DNA of 64,000 bases from positions 18,521,825 to 18,585,824 of the forward strand of contig CM053261.1 of NCBI GenBank assembly GCA_028583405.1, written 5' to 3'. This document shows, in pieces, positions 40,745-52,492 of this stretch. Within the stretch, counting starts at the first letter, position 1. Every line of letters starts with the position of its first letter. Origin of the DNA: Pogonophryne albipinna (Eukaryota; Chordata; Actinopteri; Perciformes; Artedidraconidae). The translations under genes were made by a program, and so were the position numbers. The notes under the pieces were generated by a model. The model was not told the origin of the DNA. It was given only the letters and a program-made list of their open reading frames with translations, and did no database searches.

Positions 40745-41459
40745 AGATCTCCTATCATGCTATGTATAGGCATATGTTATGGGTCTCAGATATATATACT
40801 ATATAAAGAACATGTCTATGATGTGTTTTTCTCAAAATACCAAGCAGATCATGCATTTTAGACATCCCTCATATCCCTCTGTTTAAGCCCTGTTAGAGAA
40901 TGGCTGATCTGGGTCCTTAGCTTGAAAAAAAGAGCTTTGGAGCTTGTGCCTGCTCAGAATTCTACGAAATACTCTGCTAAATGCTGCCATGATTAAATGC
41001 CATATCATGTTCCAAAGCACATCAAGGATTATTTCTGAAACAGTATGGAGCTCAAATGCTTTTTCTCTTGCGGGTTTACCACAAGGTGAGTTCCTTTTTT
41101 ATATCCTGCTTTTGTTACACATATTCTCTCCAGTACAGGTTAGCTCTGAGTGTTAGCGATGCTTGCTAATGTAAACAAAGTCCATATTACGTCCAAAACA
41201 CGTCGGGCATTGTTTCTGATAGCAACGTTTCTGATTGGGCCGTAGGTGTAAAGCCAGCCCACATTTCCGATGTTACGTCATATCGGACGCAAATCTAGAT
41301 CAGCTCCGTTGTACCCCCGTTTTTACAGATTTGGGTAGGCTACGGAGGAAAAGAGAGAAGGTTTTGTTTTCTGACACTTTGTGAGTTCCCTGACACACCG
41401 GAGACACATATTCATGTATAAAAGACATAAAAAAGTGAATTTTGCATGATAGGTCCCCT
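40745..41459. mobile_element. TTAA-type non-autonomous element
   Basis: Left end after TTAA (40741-40744): AGATCTCCTATCATGC. Right end on the complement: AAAGGGGACCTATCATGC, with a decayed TTGA instead of TTAA at 41460-41463. 715 bp, no transposase. The terminal text matches the common teleost GGACCTATCATGC MITE group. Confidence 0.65.
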
Positions 41460-41463
41460 TTGA

Positions 41464-42762
41464 ATGTTGAGGGGAAAACGTACTTTGTGTTGCTAGAAAA
41501 GAGAGGAATAAAGGTGCAGGTTGCCTTGAAGTTGCAGAGTTAGCATGCCCAGCTCACTGACAGAGAGGCAAAAGGGGCTTGACAGGGTACGCCAGGGTAG
41601 CAAACAAACTTTTGAATGGGAGAGTGGGTCCAAAGAAAGGAAGCGTGCAGACAGGCTGACACCAGCGGGATAATGGAGCTGCCAGAGCCTCTCCCTTATT
41701 ACATCTCACTTCACCAAAACACAATCACAAGAAAATACTTGGAAATGCAGAAACGCTCCTTTGCACAAATGCGCACACAAGTATTAACCGGTGTATCACA
41801 TGCTTACTCTCTTAAGATTTGTATTTAGCTTTTAAAGAAATGGACGCCTCAGAGTAAGACAGGGAGTTGGATAGGTGTAAGGAAAGGATGCTTCATTGAT
41901 TAGAGGCTCAGGCTTTTTGGAAAAAACACCACTCCCTCTCCATGTACTGGTAATCTCCCCTGCCAGCTCTGTAATTTGATAAATCGCTGGTCTGAGATGA
42001 AGTGAGAATAGGCTTGACAGTGCGGGGGCCTCCTATCCTCCAACAGCAATCATCTGATTCCTTTTAACAGCACATTCAATATAGAGAGCCCCTTTCTCTC
42101 ATGGCTTCATGTTAAAAGACACTCTAACGATTTGTGTTGCCAGGAAAAGAGTGCATGGGATTAAAAAGCAAGAGGCTGTGGTTGTCACTACAGAATTAAA
42201 GGACAAGTGCAGGCCTTTAAGCAGAGGCTAAATTGGTCTGAATATTTTCAGGACATCCTTGAAGAAGAGTTTAGACTGTTTGTATCACACGTTATTGTAT
42301 ATATTTCTGTAATGAATGATTCTGTTCTAGGTTCATCTGTACAATTTTAGAAAATAGTTATAAATGTGCATCCAAGTTTCTCAGAGAACTTAACCCTATA
42401 GAGTTTTTTGTTATATATACCAATGCAAAGCAGGAAATCACAATATTTGAGAGGCTGCAGAACACAGCATTTTTTGCCATTTTTGCTTAGGATTAAATAA
42501 TAATAATATTTCATATCTCTTAAAATATTCCTAAATCACCATGCTAAATAGCATACAACACAAACTGTAACCTGAAAAGTGTATTTAAACTTTTTGACAG
42601 ACTATGAGGGAAAATAAATATCAAAAGCTTCCAAAAAACAAGGTGCCATTGTTGCAAAGGTATTGCATCGGATTGCATTGTATTGTACGGGTTTTCCAGT
42701 AACAATTGCATCTTCCTGCTACATCTTTATTGTTGTCGACACACTATCAGATGGAGTTGGGA
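41464..42762. other. intergenic, nothing recognised
   Basis: No credible coding or repeat feature seen before the hAT nest. Confidence 0.55.
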
Positions 42763-43631
42763 CCGTGGTGTAGGGCTGAACGATATACCGTGTCATGGCG
42801 ATAACCGTGGTATGCGCATGCGCGGTATTCACACCGCAGGGACGTGCGGTTTTATTCTTCTTTTTTTAAAATGCTAACGCACTTTAGCACAGAATTCAAA
42901 ATAAAGATACCCTTATTACTTATCGAAACTGCACATACAATATATCCGATTAAAGCTGAGACTCCACAGATTATTTAAGTATAGTATCTAAGCGATCCGA
43001 TCTCGCAACAGGGAAAGCAAACACAGACATCACAACACGTACCTTTTACGGAGCTTTTACTGGAGATCGTCTCACCGTAGCTGTCAATCTGATCAAAAGA
43101 CGTGTTCAATGGCATTAAAACGAGAAAGAAAAAACGCGGCTGAATCGGTTGATCCATAGGTTGATAATGTATCTGTGGCTTTGAAGCAATTGTTTATAAT
43201 CCATAATTCCATTTTTATGTAAAAATCGGAGCACAAAAGTTAGCTGCTAATGGTAGCCACCAGAGTGTATGCAGCTTCCGGTTTTGGCTACGCGTCACTC
43301 TCACTCCTTATTTGTTTATGTGTTGGTGTGTGTAGAACTTCCCCTGCATGCACAGCAAACTACCAATCACAATCATTCTTGATCAGATCACAGCAGGCCC
43401 CGCCCCGCTAGTTTGCAGACCATCAAAACACTGGTAAAAAATGAGCGAGGCACAGGAGGACAATACCGGAGAGAATGAAGATTTACTTCCAAGAAGCTTC
43501 CTATAGTTTAATGGGTCGTAACAAATACGTTTAATCTCTTGGATCCCTTACCACTCTTCTTCATTCACAGATGAACCCCCTTATTTGAGGGTAAGCAACA
43601 TGCATTATCATAGTTAGATCATGACTTAAGG

Positions 43632-45025
43632 CAGTGACCACCAACTGGCGGCCCGCGGGCCACATCCGGCCCGCCAGACATTCTCATCCGGCCCGCACGA
43701 CGGGGGTGACTGTGGCGTTGGCGGAGTGGTTACTGCGTTCGCCCCCCACCCATTTTTTTTTTACAACGTCTCGTGAGTAAGGTGCAGTACCGGAGTCCAA
43801 CAGAGAGGCAGCAGCTGCGGGACAGTAGACTGCGTACTGCGAAACCTTCCCTTCCTTGAAGAAGAAGAAGTGATCCTTCGTTGTGAAGAGTCTGCTTTGT
43901 GCGCTCCGCACCACAGCAGCAGCCCCGCTGCGACAGAGTCCAACAGAGAGGCAGGAGCTGCGGGACAGTAGCCTAGAAGCAGGGTTGGGTTGTAACGGAA
44001 TATATGTAACGGCGTTACGTAATCAGAATACAAAAATCAAGTAGGCTAACTGTATTCAGCTGGCGTTACATTTGAAAAACGAGTAATCTGATTACAGTTA
44101 CTTTCGTAAACCTGAAGTGAATACATTTTGGAATACTTATTAGAATTATTGGTGGAAAAGTTTCCTCACAAAATGTAATATTCATTACCGGCAGAACTGT
44201 GTGCACACTGCACAGCGCTGCAGCATGTCTGTGAGCGAGAGAGAGATGCAGCGTGTCTGTGAGGCCCCGTCCCCGCACGCAGATGAGAGAGAGGGAGAGA
44301 TCTCTTTTAAAATATATTGAAAGTTAGAAACGGAGATGGTTAGATAAAATGTGCAAGATAACGTTGATGTAGCATTTCTTTATTGTCGAAATGATGACAT
44401 TTATAACGGGATCAAATCAAAGTGAATGGCCTGCTGCTGCTGAATGCATAGGGCAAGTGACTGGAACAAGTTTTAAAAGTTATTACATCGTTTCAGATAA
44501 TAATACAAATGATAATTCATTCTATTTAGGGGCGCCTTTCAAAGCACCCAAGGACACCTTACAATTCATAACATATTCTAAGGAAAGGTTTACAGTAGGA
44601 GAATGCAGTCCGAGTGATGTTTTTTATGTGTGGTGCAGATGAGAGAGCTGTCCAGAATGACACCAAGATGTTGTGTTTGAGTTCTTGATAAGCCATTAAA
44701 ACAGTAAAACAAGTGTCTCCTGCTCACCAAAACATACCCATCTGTTATGGAAAAAGAAAGTATTCCAAAAGTATTCTAAAACCTGAACACGTTACTTTTA
44801 TAAGACACATAACTGTAACTGTATTCTGATTACTTTCAGAGCATGTATTCAGTAATCAGTAACTGATTACATTTACAAAGTAACCCTCCCAACCCTGCCT
44901 AGAAGTGATCCTTCGTTAGCGTGAAGAGTCTGCTAAGCTTTATGCAGTACCTGTACACCCCCGGCCCGCGATAGTGTCTATTGGATACATTTTGGCCCTT
45001 GGACAAATGTAGTTGGTGATCCCTG
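43632..45025. mobile_element. second hAT element, nested in the outer one, 8-bp TSD ACTTAAGG
   Basis: Left end CAGTGACCACCAACTGGCGG; right end on the complement CAGGGATCACCAACTACATT. Identical ACTTAAGG at 43624-43631 and 45026-45033. Split by a third element, leaving about 476 bp of its own sequence. GGCCCGC-rich text is typical of a known fish hAT group. No transposase. Confidence 0.9.
43980..44897. mobile_element. third hAT element, nested in the second, 8-bp TSD CCTAGAAG
   Basis: Both ends begin CAGGGTTGGG (right end on the complement). Identical CCTAGAAG at 43972-43979 and 44898-44905. 918 bp. Inside are alternating GTAACGG/GTAATCTGATTAC motifs and an 83-codon open frame (44391-44642) with no recognised domain. 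Confidence 0.9.
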
Positions 45026-45094
45026 ACTTAAGGTATGATGAGTCAACCAGACGTCCGTGACTAAAATCCTTCATCCGGTTAAATATAGTTAAAA

Positions 45095-46270
45095 CCTGTT
45101 AAACCCCGAGCCTGTTTTTCAGGTTTCAGGCTCGAAAATGACATTCCCAGAACAAATGACCATATCTTCCCTTCTCAAAGGGTTAAATTAATAATCTTTT
45201 TTCTCAAAGCAATGATAAACCTGTGAGTTGGATGTAGAAAAGTCAGAATCAATATAGATGTTTTTTATTTTAAAGAAAATTCAGATTGAACATGGTAAAA
45301 AACTGTAAATGATAGTGTCCGTCCAAAACATATTTTGTACTTGTAGTGAAAACTAACCTTGGATGATGGGTTAGTAGACTCAAAGCTTTAGGAATCCAAA
45401 GTACAACATATAATAAGTACCCTGTATCAAGATTGATGCAAAACAAGTGATATTTGACCTTTTTAGACAGATTTAGCACAAAAAACCCTCTTCTGGGGCC
45501 ATTTGGGTGGATTTTCTATATCTCTGGCCCACCTTGCTGGATTTTGACATGTGACATCTCTTTCTGACCGTCAGAGCCAATGGAATCGAGAGGAAATCAC
45601 ACAGTCCTTATTTGGTAATGTGTGTGTGTGTGAGACTTCCGCATAGCCAAGACCGGAAGCAGCAGCCACTCTGGTGGCTACCATTAGCAGCTAACTTTTG
45701 CTCTGCGATATTTACATAAAAATGGAATTATGGATTATAAATTAAATCATTTTTTTATACAGAGACGTTAAAAACCTATGGATTAACCGATTCAGCCGCG
45801 TTTTTTCTTTCTCGTTTTAATGCCATTGAACACGTCTTTTGATCAGATTGACAGCTACGGTGAGACATCTCCCCTAGAAGCTACGTAAAGGTACGTGTTG
45901 TGATGTCTGTGTTTGCTTCCCCTGTCCGAGTTCAGATCACTCAGTGATGATACTATATACCTAAATAATCTGTGGAACCTCAGCTTTAATCGGATATCTT
46001 GTATGTGCAGCTACGATAAGTAATAAGGGTACTTTTATCTTGAGTTCTGTGCCAAAGTGCGTTAGCATTTTTCACTCAGGGGTCATTTAGATGCTTCTTA
46101 TGAGACTTGTGTTTTGTTTTGGTAAAAATGGTTTGTATCGTCAGTTAGCTGAGATTATTTCCGTTAATCTGGTATAACACATTAATAGGTTCTTAAATAT
46201 TACGATCCCCTGAGACACTGTCGCGAAAAAAAAAAGTAAAGTACCCGCGTGGACTTTGGGGCTTAACAGG
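45095..46270. mobile_element. TTAA-type element inside the right arm of the outer hAT
   Basis: Left end CCTGTTAAACCCCGAGCC, right end on the complement CCTGTTAAGCCCCAAAGTCC. TTAA lies at 46271-46274 directly after the right end and at 45089-45092 two bases before the left end. 1.18 kb without a transposase frame. Its right-hand part (45641-46069) is an inverted copy of 42871-43294 in the outer hAT's left arm. Confidence 0.65.
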
Positions 46271-46354
46271 TTAAAAAAACCGCAATATATACCGCAGGGG
46301 GGGAAAAAATCGCGATGTCAGTTTTTTTCAATACCGTGCAGCCCTACCGTGGTG

Positions 46355-47536
46355 TGTTCTTTCCTGTACACAGTGTTAATATCTGAGGAGCTTTGTGTAT
46401 TTTCACCTCATCTCAGTTGAAATATGTACAATGCAATTTCAGGCACTGGAGTGGCCACAATCTAGGTTCAATCTCACAGAAACTGTTGCTGCTCTTTCCA
46501 AACACTAAAGTGTAGGCATAAAGTAAAAGAAAATGTGTGCCTATTGCAGAATCCATATTTGGAAATTAGAAAAAAATGAAAGTATTTCATTTCTGATTTT
46601 ACACAGTTATTTGTGATCGATCCTTGCAACGTGAGCTCTGTGTGAGGTATTGCTTCAGGATACTGTTGCATTGATCTCATAGTAACCTGTAAGACAACAG
46701 ACTTCCCCACTGGGCTATGAGGGAAACTGTTGAGTTTACTGACACATGTATCAGTTTATTTCTTAAGAGCGGTTTCTTAAGTTGGATGAAAGATATTTGT
46801 TTACCACTGCAGCCTCTTGTTAGAAACACAGCGTAAAAGCTGCTCCCCCAAGAGTGCTGATACCAAACTGCTTGTTTGTGTGTCTGCATTTCTCCTGCTG
46901 GCATTGTTTATTTTGTAGATCATTTACTGTGGATGTGCTGGCCAAATATTATTTCTTTGTACAGAAAAAAATCAAACACACGTCTGCTTACTACATGAAT
47001 AATAGCGTAGAAATAAAAACAACTCACTAATTAGCAGCCTTGTCTCATTATATTCTCCATACCGGTTGGCAGTTCAATTTCACTACTTTTAACCTTTTAT
47101 TCATCCTGGGAAACTAAAAAGCACTGCAGAGGTGACCTATAGAAATGAAATAAGTATCAGGTTTATAAATATTTCCACATTTAATTGGCAAATACTGAAA
47201 AGCAATATATGTTTTATCAGTATACTTTTCTTTTTAACTTTGCTGCTGCTATCCATAAATAACTCACACGTTGTGTTGGTTCTTGGCATCTGACAGCGCA
47301 ACTGACTATATGAAACTGTATGTTCTTTAATTTGCATTAACAAGTGTTTGACAATTAGTAAAAAGAGAGTTATTTTCTTAAGATTTTAAATAAAAACAAA
47401 AACAGAGACAGGGGAATAACACTACTTATAACATCTGGTGCCAAATGGGATGACACTGCAAATACAGGGTCTAAAATGTTGTCTTCTGCGAAACCATTTG
47501 AAAGTTATATATTTAAAAAAGAATGATTTCACATGA
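46355..47536. other. intergenic, nothing recognised
   Basis: AT-rich DNA without credible ORF or repeat. Confidence 0.55.
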
Positions 47537-48268
47537 TAGGCAAGGCAAGTTTATTTATATAACACCTTTCAACACGAGGCAATTCAAAGTGCTTTACAAA
47601 AATGAATGACATTAAGAGCATTAAGAAATAGTGCTGTTGAAACACATTATAAAATGGCATTTAAAAAAAGTCATTAAAAAGCAACAAGAATAAAATACGT
47701 AAAATACATGAATACAAGTTACATTGCAGTGTAAGATAATGAATAGTTCAATTAAAAGCAGCGACAAAAATAAACGCTTTCGTCCTGGATTTAAAAGTAG
47801 TAAGAGTCGCAGCGGACCTGCAGGTTTCTGGTAGTTTGTTCCAGATATTTGGAGCATAACAACTGAACGCTGCTTCTCTATGTTTAGTTCTGTAAAGCAG
47901 ACACTTCCCTGAAGACCTGAGAGATCTGGATGGTTCATAATTTAGCAGGAGATCAGAAATGTATTTTGGGCCTAAACCATTCAAAGCTTTATAAACCAGC
48001 AGCAGTATTTTGAAATAAATTATTTGACAGACAGGAAGCCAGTGCAAAGACTTCAGAACTGGAGTGATATGATCCACTTACTTAGTGTTAGTGAGGACTC
48101 GAGCAGCGGTGTTCTGAAATAGCTGCAGCTTTCTAATAGATTTTTTAGTGAGACCTGTAAAGACACCATTACAGTAGTCGAGTCGACTGAAGATAAAAGC
48201 AAGTTTTTCCAAATCCTGCTGTCACATTAGTCCTTTATTCCTAGATATATTCTTAAGGTGATAGTATT
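47537..48268 (-). mobile_element. 5'-truncated L2-type LINE (copy B)
   Basis: The minus strand reads DHITPVLKSLHWLPVCQ and YKALNGLGPKYISDLLLNYE up to PNIWNKLPETCRSAATLTTF and FVAAFN, with frame breaks. The 3' tail with GGCAAGGCAAGTTTATTTAT (complement orientation) lies at 47538 onward. The similarity to copy A stops abruptly near 48268, as expected for incomplete reverse transcription. Same family and orientation as the copy at 48.6-52.5 kb. Confidence 0.88.
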
Positions 48269-48569
48269 TACAAATGTAGGATTGGAACACAAATGCAGCT
48301 TCTCTGGTGGCTTCATTTGAACTAACCAATTTGCATAAAACATATTTTATCTGCTTTGTCTGTAATTCTGTTATTAAGCCATGTAATATTCTTAAATAAC
48401 AAACAAAGGGAAACACGTTTTCTTTGCACCAATTAATGAATAAGACACATATTTCCAGACTTTTGTCTTTGGTGTGCTACAGTCATTGAGTACAGTCACT
48501 GTCTCTTGTAATCCAAACAGCCAGGTGCAGTGCACTGTGTTGCCAAGGGCTTAGCTCTGATGGTTGCTG
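48269..48569. other. unique spacer between two L2 copies
   Basis: About 300 bp without features. It ends at the AAGGC-repeat tail of L2 copy A. Confidence 0.5.
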
Positions 48570-48758
48570 TAAGGCAAGGCAAGGCAAGTTTATTTATATA
48601 GCACTTTTCAACACAAGGCAATTCAAAGTGCTTTACAAAAAATGAAAGACATTAAGAAAATGGCATTTAAAATCATTAAAAAGAAAAGCTAATAAAATAA
48701 ACATTAAAAGAAAAAATACATGGATAAAAGTTACAGTGCAGTCTAAGATATGAATAGT

Positions 48759-50588
48759 TCAATTAAAAGCAGCGACAAAAAGAAAAGTCTTCAGCCTGGA
48801 TTTAAAAGTAGTAAGAGTTGCAGCGGACCTGCAGGTTTCTGGGAGTTTGTTCCAGATATTTGGAGCATAATAACTGAACGCTGCTTCTCCATGTTTAGTT
48901 CTGACTCTGGGGACAGAAAGCTGACCAGTCCCTGAAGACCTGAGAGATCTGGATGGTTCATAATTTAGCAGGAGGTCAGAAATGTATTTTGGGCCTAAAC
49001 CATTCAGTGCTTTATAAACTAGCAGCAGTATTTTGAAATCTATTCTTTGACACACAGGAAGCCAGTGTAAAGACTTCAGAACAGGAGTGATGTGATCCAC
49101 TTTCTTAGTGTTGGTGAGGACTCCAGCAGCGGCATTCTGAATCAGCTGCAGCTTTCTAATAGATTTTGTTGTGAGACCTGTGAAGACACCATTGCAGTAG
49201 TCGAGTCTACTGAAGATAAAAGCATGGACAAGTTTTTCCAAATCCTGCTGTGACATTAGTCTTTTAATCCTAGATATATTCTTTAGGTGATAGTAGGCTG
49301 ATTTAGTATCTGTTTTAATGTGACTGTTGAAACTCAGGTCAGAGTCCATGACTACACCTAGATTTCTGGCTTTATCTGTTGTTTTGAACATTGCAGGCTG
49401 AAGCTCAGCGCTAACTTTTATACGTTCTGCCTTGGCTCCAAAAACCATTACCTCAGTTTTATCTTTGTTTAATTGGAGAAAGTTCTGACACATCCAGTCA
49501 TTGATTTGTTCAATGCACTTACTCAGTGTATGAATTGGAGCATAGTCTCCTTGTGAAATTGTTACGTAAATTTGTGTGTCATCCGCATAGCTATGGTAAC
49601 TTATTTTGTTGTTCTTCATTATCTGAGCCAGTGGTAGCATGTAGACGTTAAAGAGAAGAGGCCCCAAGATGGAGCCTTGAGGTACCCCACATGTCATATT
49701 TGTCAACTCAGATGTGTATTTACCTATAGAAACAAAGTTGTTTCTGTCCTTTAAGTAGGATTCAAACCAATTTAGAACTGTTTCCGAAAGTCCCACCCAG
49801 TTTTCCAGTCGGTCTAGTAATATGTTGTGGTCAACAGTGTCAAACGCGGCACTGAGATCTAATAATACTAACACTGAAGTTCTGCCACTGTCTGTGTTTA
49901 AGTAGATGTCATTAAAGACCTTTACAAGAGCAGTCTCAGTGCTGTGGTTTGGACAAAAGCCTGACTGGAACACATCCAAACAGTTATTTAAATGCAAGAA
50001 GTTACTCAATTGTTGAAAAACAACTTTTTCAATGATTTTACCTAGAAATGGGAGGTTTGATATGGGCCTGTAATTGTTCATTACTGAAGCATCTTGATTA
50101 TTCTTTTTTAAGAGCGGTTTAATGACTGCATTTTTCAGGGCCTGTGGAAAAATACCTGAGTGAAGAGATGTGTTTACTATATGAAGTAGATCTGAGGCCA
50201 TGCAAGGCAAAACATCTTTGAAAAATCCTGTTGGAATAATATCAAGGCAGCAGGAGGAGGATTTCAGAAGTTGAATAATGTCCTCTAGGTTTTTATCATT
50301 AATCTGATGGAATTGTGTCATGGTGTTTGAATTGATATTAGGTGGACATAGGGACAACACATTTGCTGTACCTGATGCAGAGGCACTGACTGCTTGTCTG
50401 ATTTTCTGAATTTTGTCAGTGAAGAAGGAGGCAAAATCATTGCACGCCCTAGTGGATAGAAATTCAGAGGCTACTGACACTGGGGGGTTAGTTAGTCTGT
50501 CGACAGTAGCAAACAAGGCACGTGCGTTGTTTTTGTTTTTGGTAATGATGTCAGAGAAGAACGATTGTCGTGCGTTTTTCAATTCCAA
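48759..50588 (-). pseudogene. L2 LINE reverse transcriptase portion
   Basis: 609 codons that continue the endonuclease frame after a one-base shift. Reverse transcriptase motifs are intact: NNYRPISNLPFLGKIIEKVV, LLDLSAAFDTVDH, CGVPQGSILGPLLF, SYADDTQIYV (catalytic YADD) and LQLNKDKTEVMVFG. The C-terminal region HITPVLKSLHWLPVCQRIDF with YKALNGLGPKYISDLL is typical of the L2/CR1 group in fish. It stops at TAA near 48759-48761, followed by a short 3' UTR. Classed as a pseudogene because of the upstream frame break. Confidence 0.9.
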
Positions 50589-50619
50589 ATTATAAGGGCC
50601 AAGTCTCTCTTTATAGATT

Positions 50620-51753
50620 TCAAAGTGAACCTGGAGATTTGTTTTTTCGCCACCTGCATTCAGCTTTTCGACATTCTCTTTTTTCTGTTTTCACGGTCAT
50701 GGCCTTTCTCCATGGAGATATTTTCTTGCCAGACACTTCCTTTACCTTAGTTGGAGCAATGGCATCTATAACATTTTTAATTTTTGAATTAAAACGATCT
50801 ACTCGCTCATTTACTGAGATGTTAGCAGGGGCAAGTGTGGAAGAAAAATTCTGAGTAAACATTTCCCTAGTATTTTCAGTTAAATATCGCTTTGTGGTTA
50901 ACTCTTTCTGAACATTTTTGTGAACAGAAATAGAGCTCTCAAAGAAAACACAGGAATGGTCAGAGAGTGCAACATCAGTCACCACAACCTTAGAGATATT
51001 CAGACCCTTTGAGATAATTAAGTCCAGAGTGTGCCCCTTATTGTGCGTGGGCTCCGTCACATGCTGAGTCAGTCCATAGCTATCAAGAACACAAAACAGT
51101 TCTTTTGCCCCTCTGTCCTGGGGGTTGTCAACATGGATGTTAAAATCACCAACAATGACTAGACGGTCAAAGTCAATACACACTATAGACAGCAGTTCGG
51201 TAAAATCATCAAAAAAGCTTGCACAGTATTTGGGTGGTCTATAGATATTTAGGAACAGAGCTCGAGAGGAGCATTTCAGCTGAAGGGCCACATATTCAAA
51301 AGAAGCAAAGTTCCCATAAGATGTCTTCCTGCATTGAAGGGAATCATTGAACAGAATAGCAACTCCACCCCCTTTCTTATGCATTCTTTCCTGACTCATA
51401 AAACTAAAGTTGGGAGGGGTTGATTCGATAAGAACAGCTGCACTGTTATTTTGTTCAATCCAAGTTTCTGTTAAAAACATAAAATCGAGATTGTGCTCAG
51501 TGATAAAATCATTGATTAAAAATGTTTTTCCTGCCAAAGACCTGACATTTAATAAAGCTAGTTTAAGTTCGTTAAACACACTATCAGTCAGGTTTTTTGT
51601 AACAAGCTGTGGCTGACATGGAATCACTGCTAAATTAGATAAACTCACACAAACGTTTGAGCGCTTCCTGTATCTAAGATGATTCACCGCTCTTAATCTA
51701 TTACCTATGAACACAGATATCGGCAAAGCTACAGGCAGGCAGGGCCCCGGCAT
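50620..51753 (-). pseudogene. L2 LINE endonuclease portion
   Basis: 377 codons from an ATG to a premature TGA. Apurinic-endonuclease-like motifs in order: LALLNVRSLAGK, MFLTETWIEQ, KKGGGVAILFND, LFLNIYRPP, LVIVGDFNIHVD, HTLDLIIS and DVALSDHSCVFF. The conserved Asn, Glu, Asp-Phe-Asn and Ser-Asp-His motifs are present, so the fold appears catalytically complete. The frame then shifts at the A6 run (T6 on the given strand, 50642-50647) and runs into a stop, which separates it from the reverse transcriptase frame. Upstream, the same frame is open before the ATG back to a TGA at 51808. Confidence 0.88.
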
Positions 51754-52492
51754 GTCCTGGAAAGAGTTGAGAGTGCCATACGCCCTTGAGCCTGGACCCA
51801 GCAGATATCAGTTTGCAGCGTTTTGTGCACACACATCCCTATCAGGCTTTGAAGGGGAGGGAGGACCCACCACCCTGCTCCTCTCATCATAGGACGGCAG
51901 GGTGAGGGCTACACTGTAAGCCGGGGGAGATGGTGCGCATCTCTGCTTCGGTGATTTTGGTGGGCGTTGTTGAGGGGCGGGAGTAAAGGACATGCTGCCA
52001 ACCCTGCGTCTCGCCTTCATGTGGTCATCGAACTCCAGGGGGGTGGGCGAGGGTGAAAGGGTGAGCGGAGAGTAGAGAGAGCTGGGGGATGAATGAAGAG
52101 TATCCTCAAAGGCGTTGACAGGGGGGGGGTGACGGGCAGTGGAGACTCCTCCATGTGTCTCATTTGTCTCCCATAATCAGAACATTCCTCAGGCGGGTGC
52201 AGTGATACTTCTTCAGGGTTTTCTGCGCGATGTGTTGTGTCTTTCTCCTGTTTTGATTCCTCTTGCCGCTTGTCTTTGGCAGAGGGAACAGATTGATGAC
52301 GTAGGCAGTTGAATATGTTAGAGATAAACAATTTCACTCCTGACTTGTTCAGGCATACTCCATTTGCCTTGAAAAGATGTCTGCGATCCCAGAAAAAGTA
52401 GCTGGTTTCATGAACACAAGTTTTTCCACAGACGCTCTGCCAAACAGATAGACGGACCCTATAAACAAAAAAACTTAAAAGCCTACTCCTAT

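Larger units (their letters stand above)
42771..46346. mobile_element. outer hAT element of a transposon nest, 8-bp TSD CCGTGGTG
   Basis: Termini TAGGGCTGAACGATATACCG and, on the complement of the right end, TAGGGCTGCACGGTATT. Identical CCGTGGTG at 42763-42770 and 46347-46354. Own sequence is about 42771-43631, 45034-45092 and 46271-46346; the rest is younger insertions. A short frame beginning MSEAQEDNTGENEDLLPR at 43441 resembles the start of a hAT transposase but stops at once, so the element is non-autonomous. Confidence 0.88.
48570..52484 (-). mobile_element. nearly full-length L2-type (CR1/L2 clade) LINE, copy A, inactivated
   Basis: Autonomous non-LTR retrotransposon that copies via target-primed reverse transcription. 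In order on the minus strand: 5' region with proline-rich frames (52337-51808), an APE-type endonuclease (51753-50620), reverse transcriptase plus C-terminal part (50588-48759), and a 3' tail with AAGGC repeats at 48570-48590. Three breaks are seen: a frame change at the G-run near 52117-52126, an in-frame TGA near 51808-51810, and a frame change at a T6 run (50642-50647). Each could be a single-base event. The hAT MITE at 52493 lies just outside the visible 5' end. Confidence 0.88.

Noticed and set aside
44391..44642. 83-codon frame inside the innermost hAT element
   Set aside because: No transposase or other domain text; it may be captured or random sequence, not supportable as a gene.
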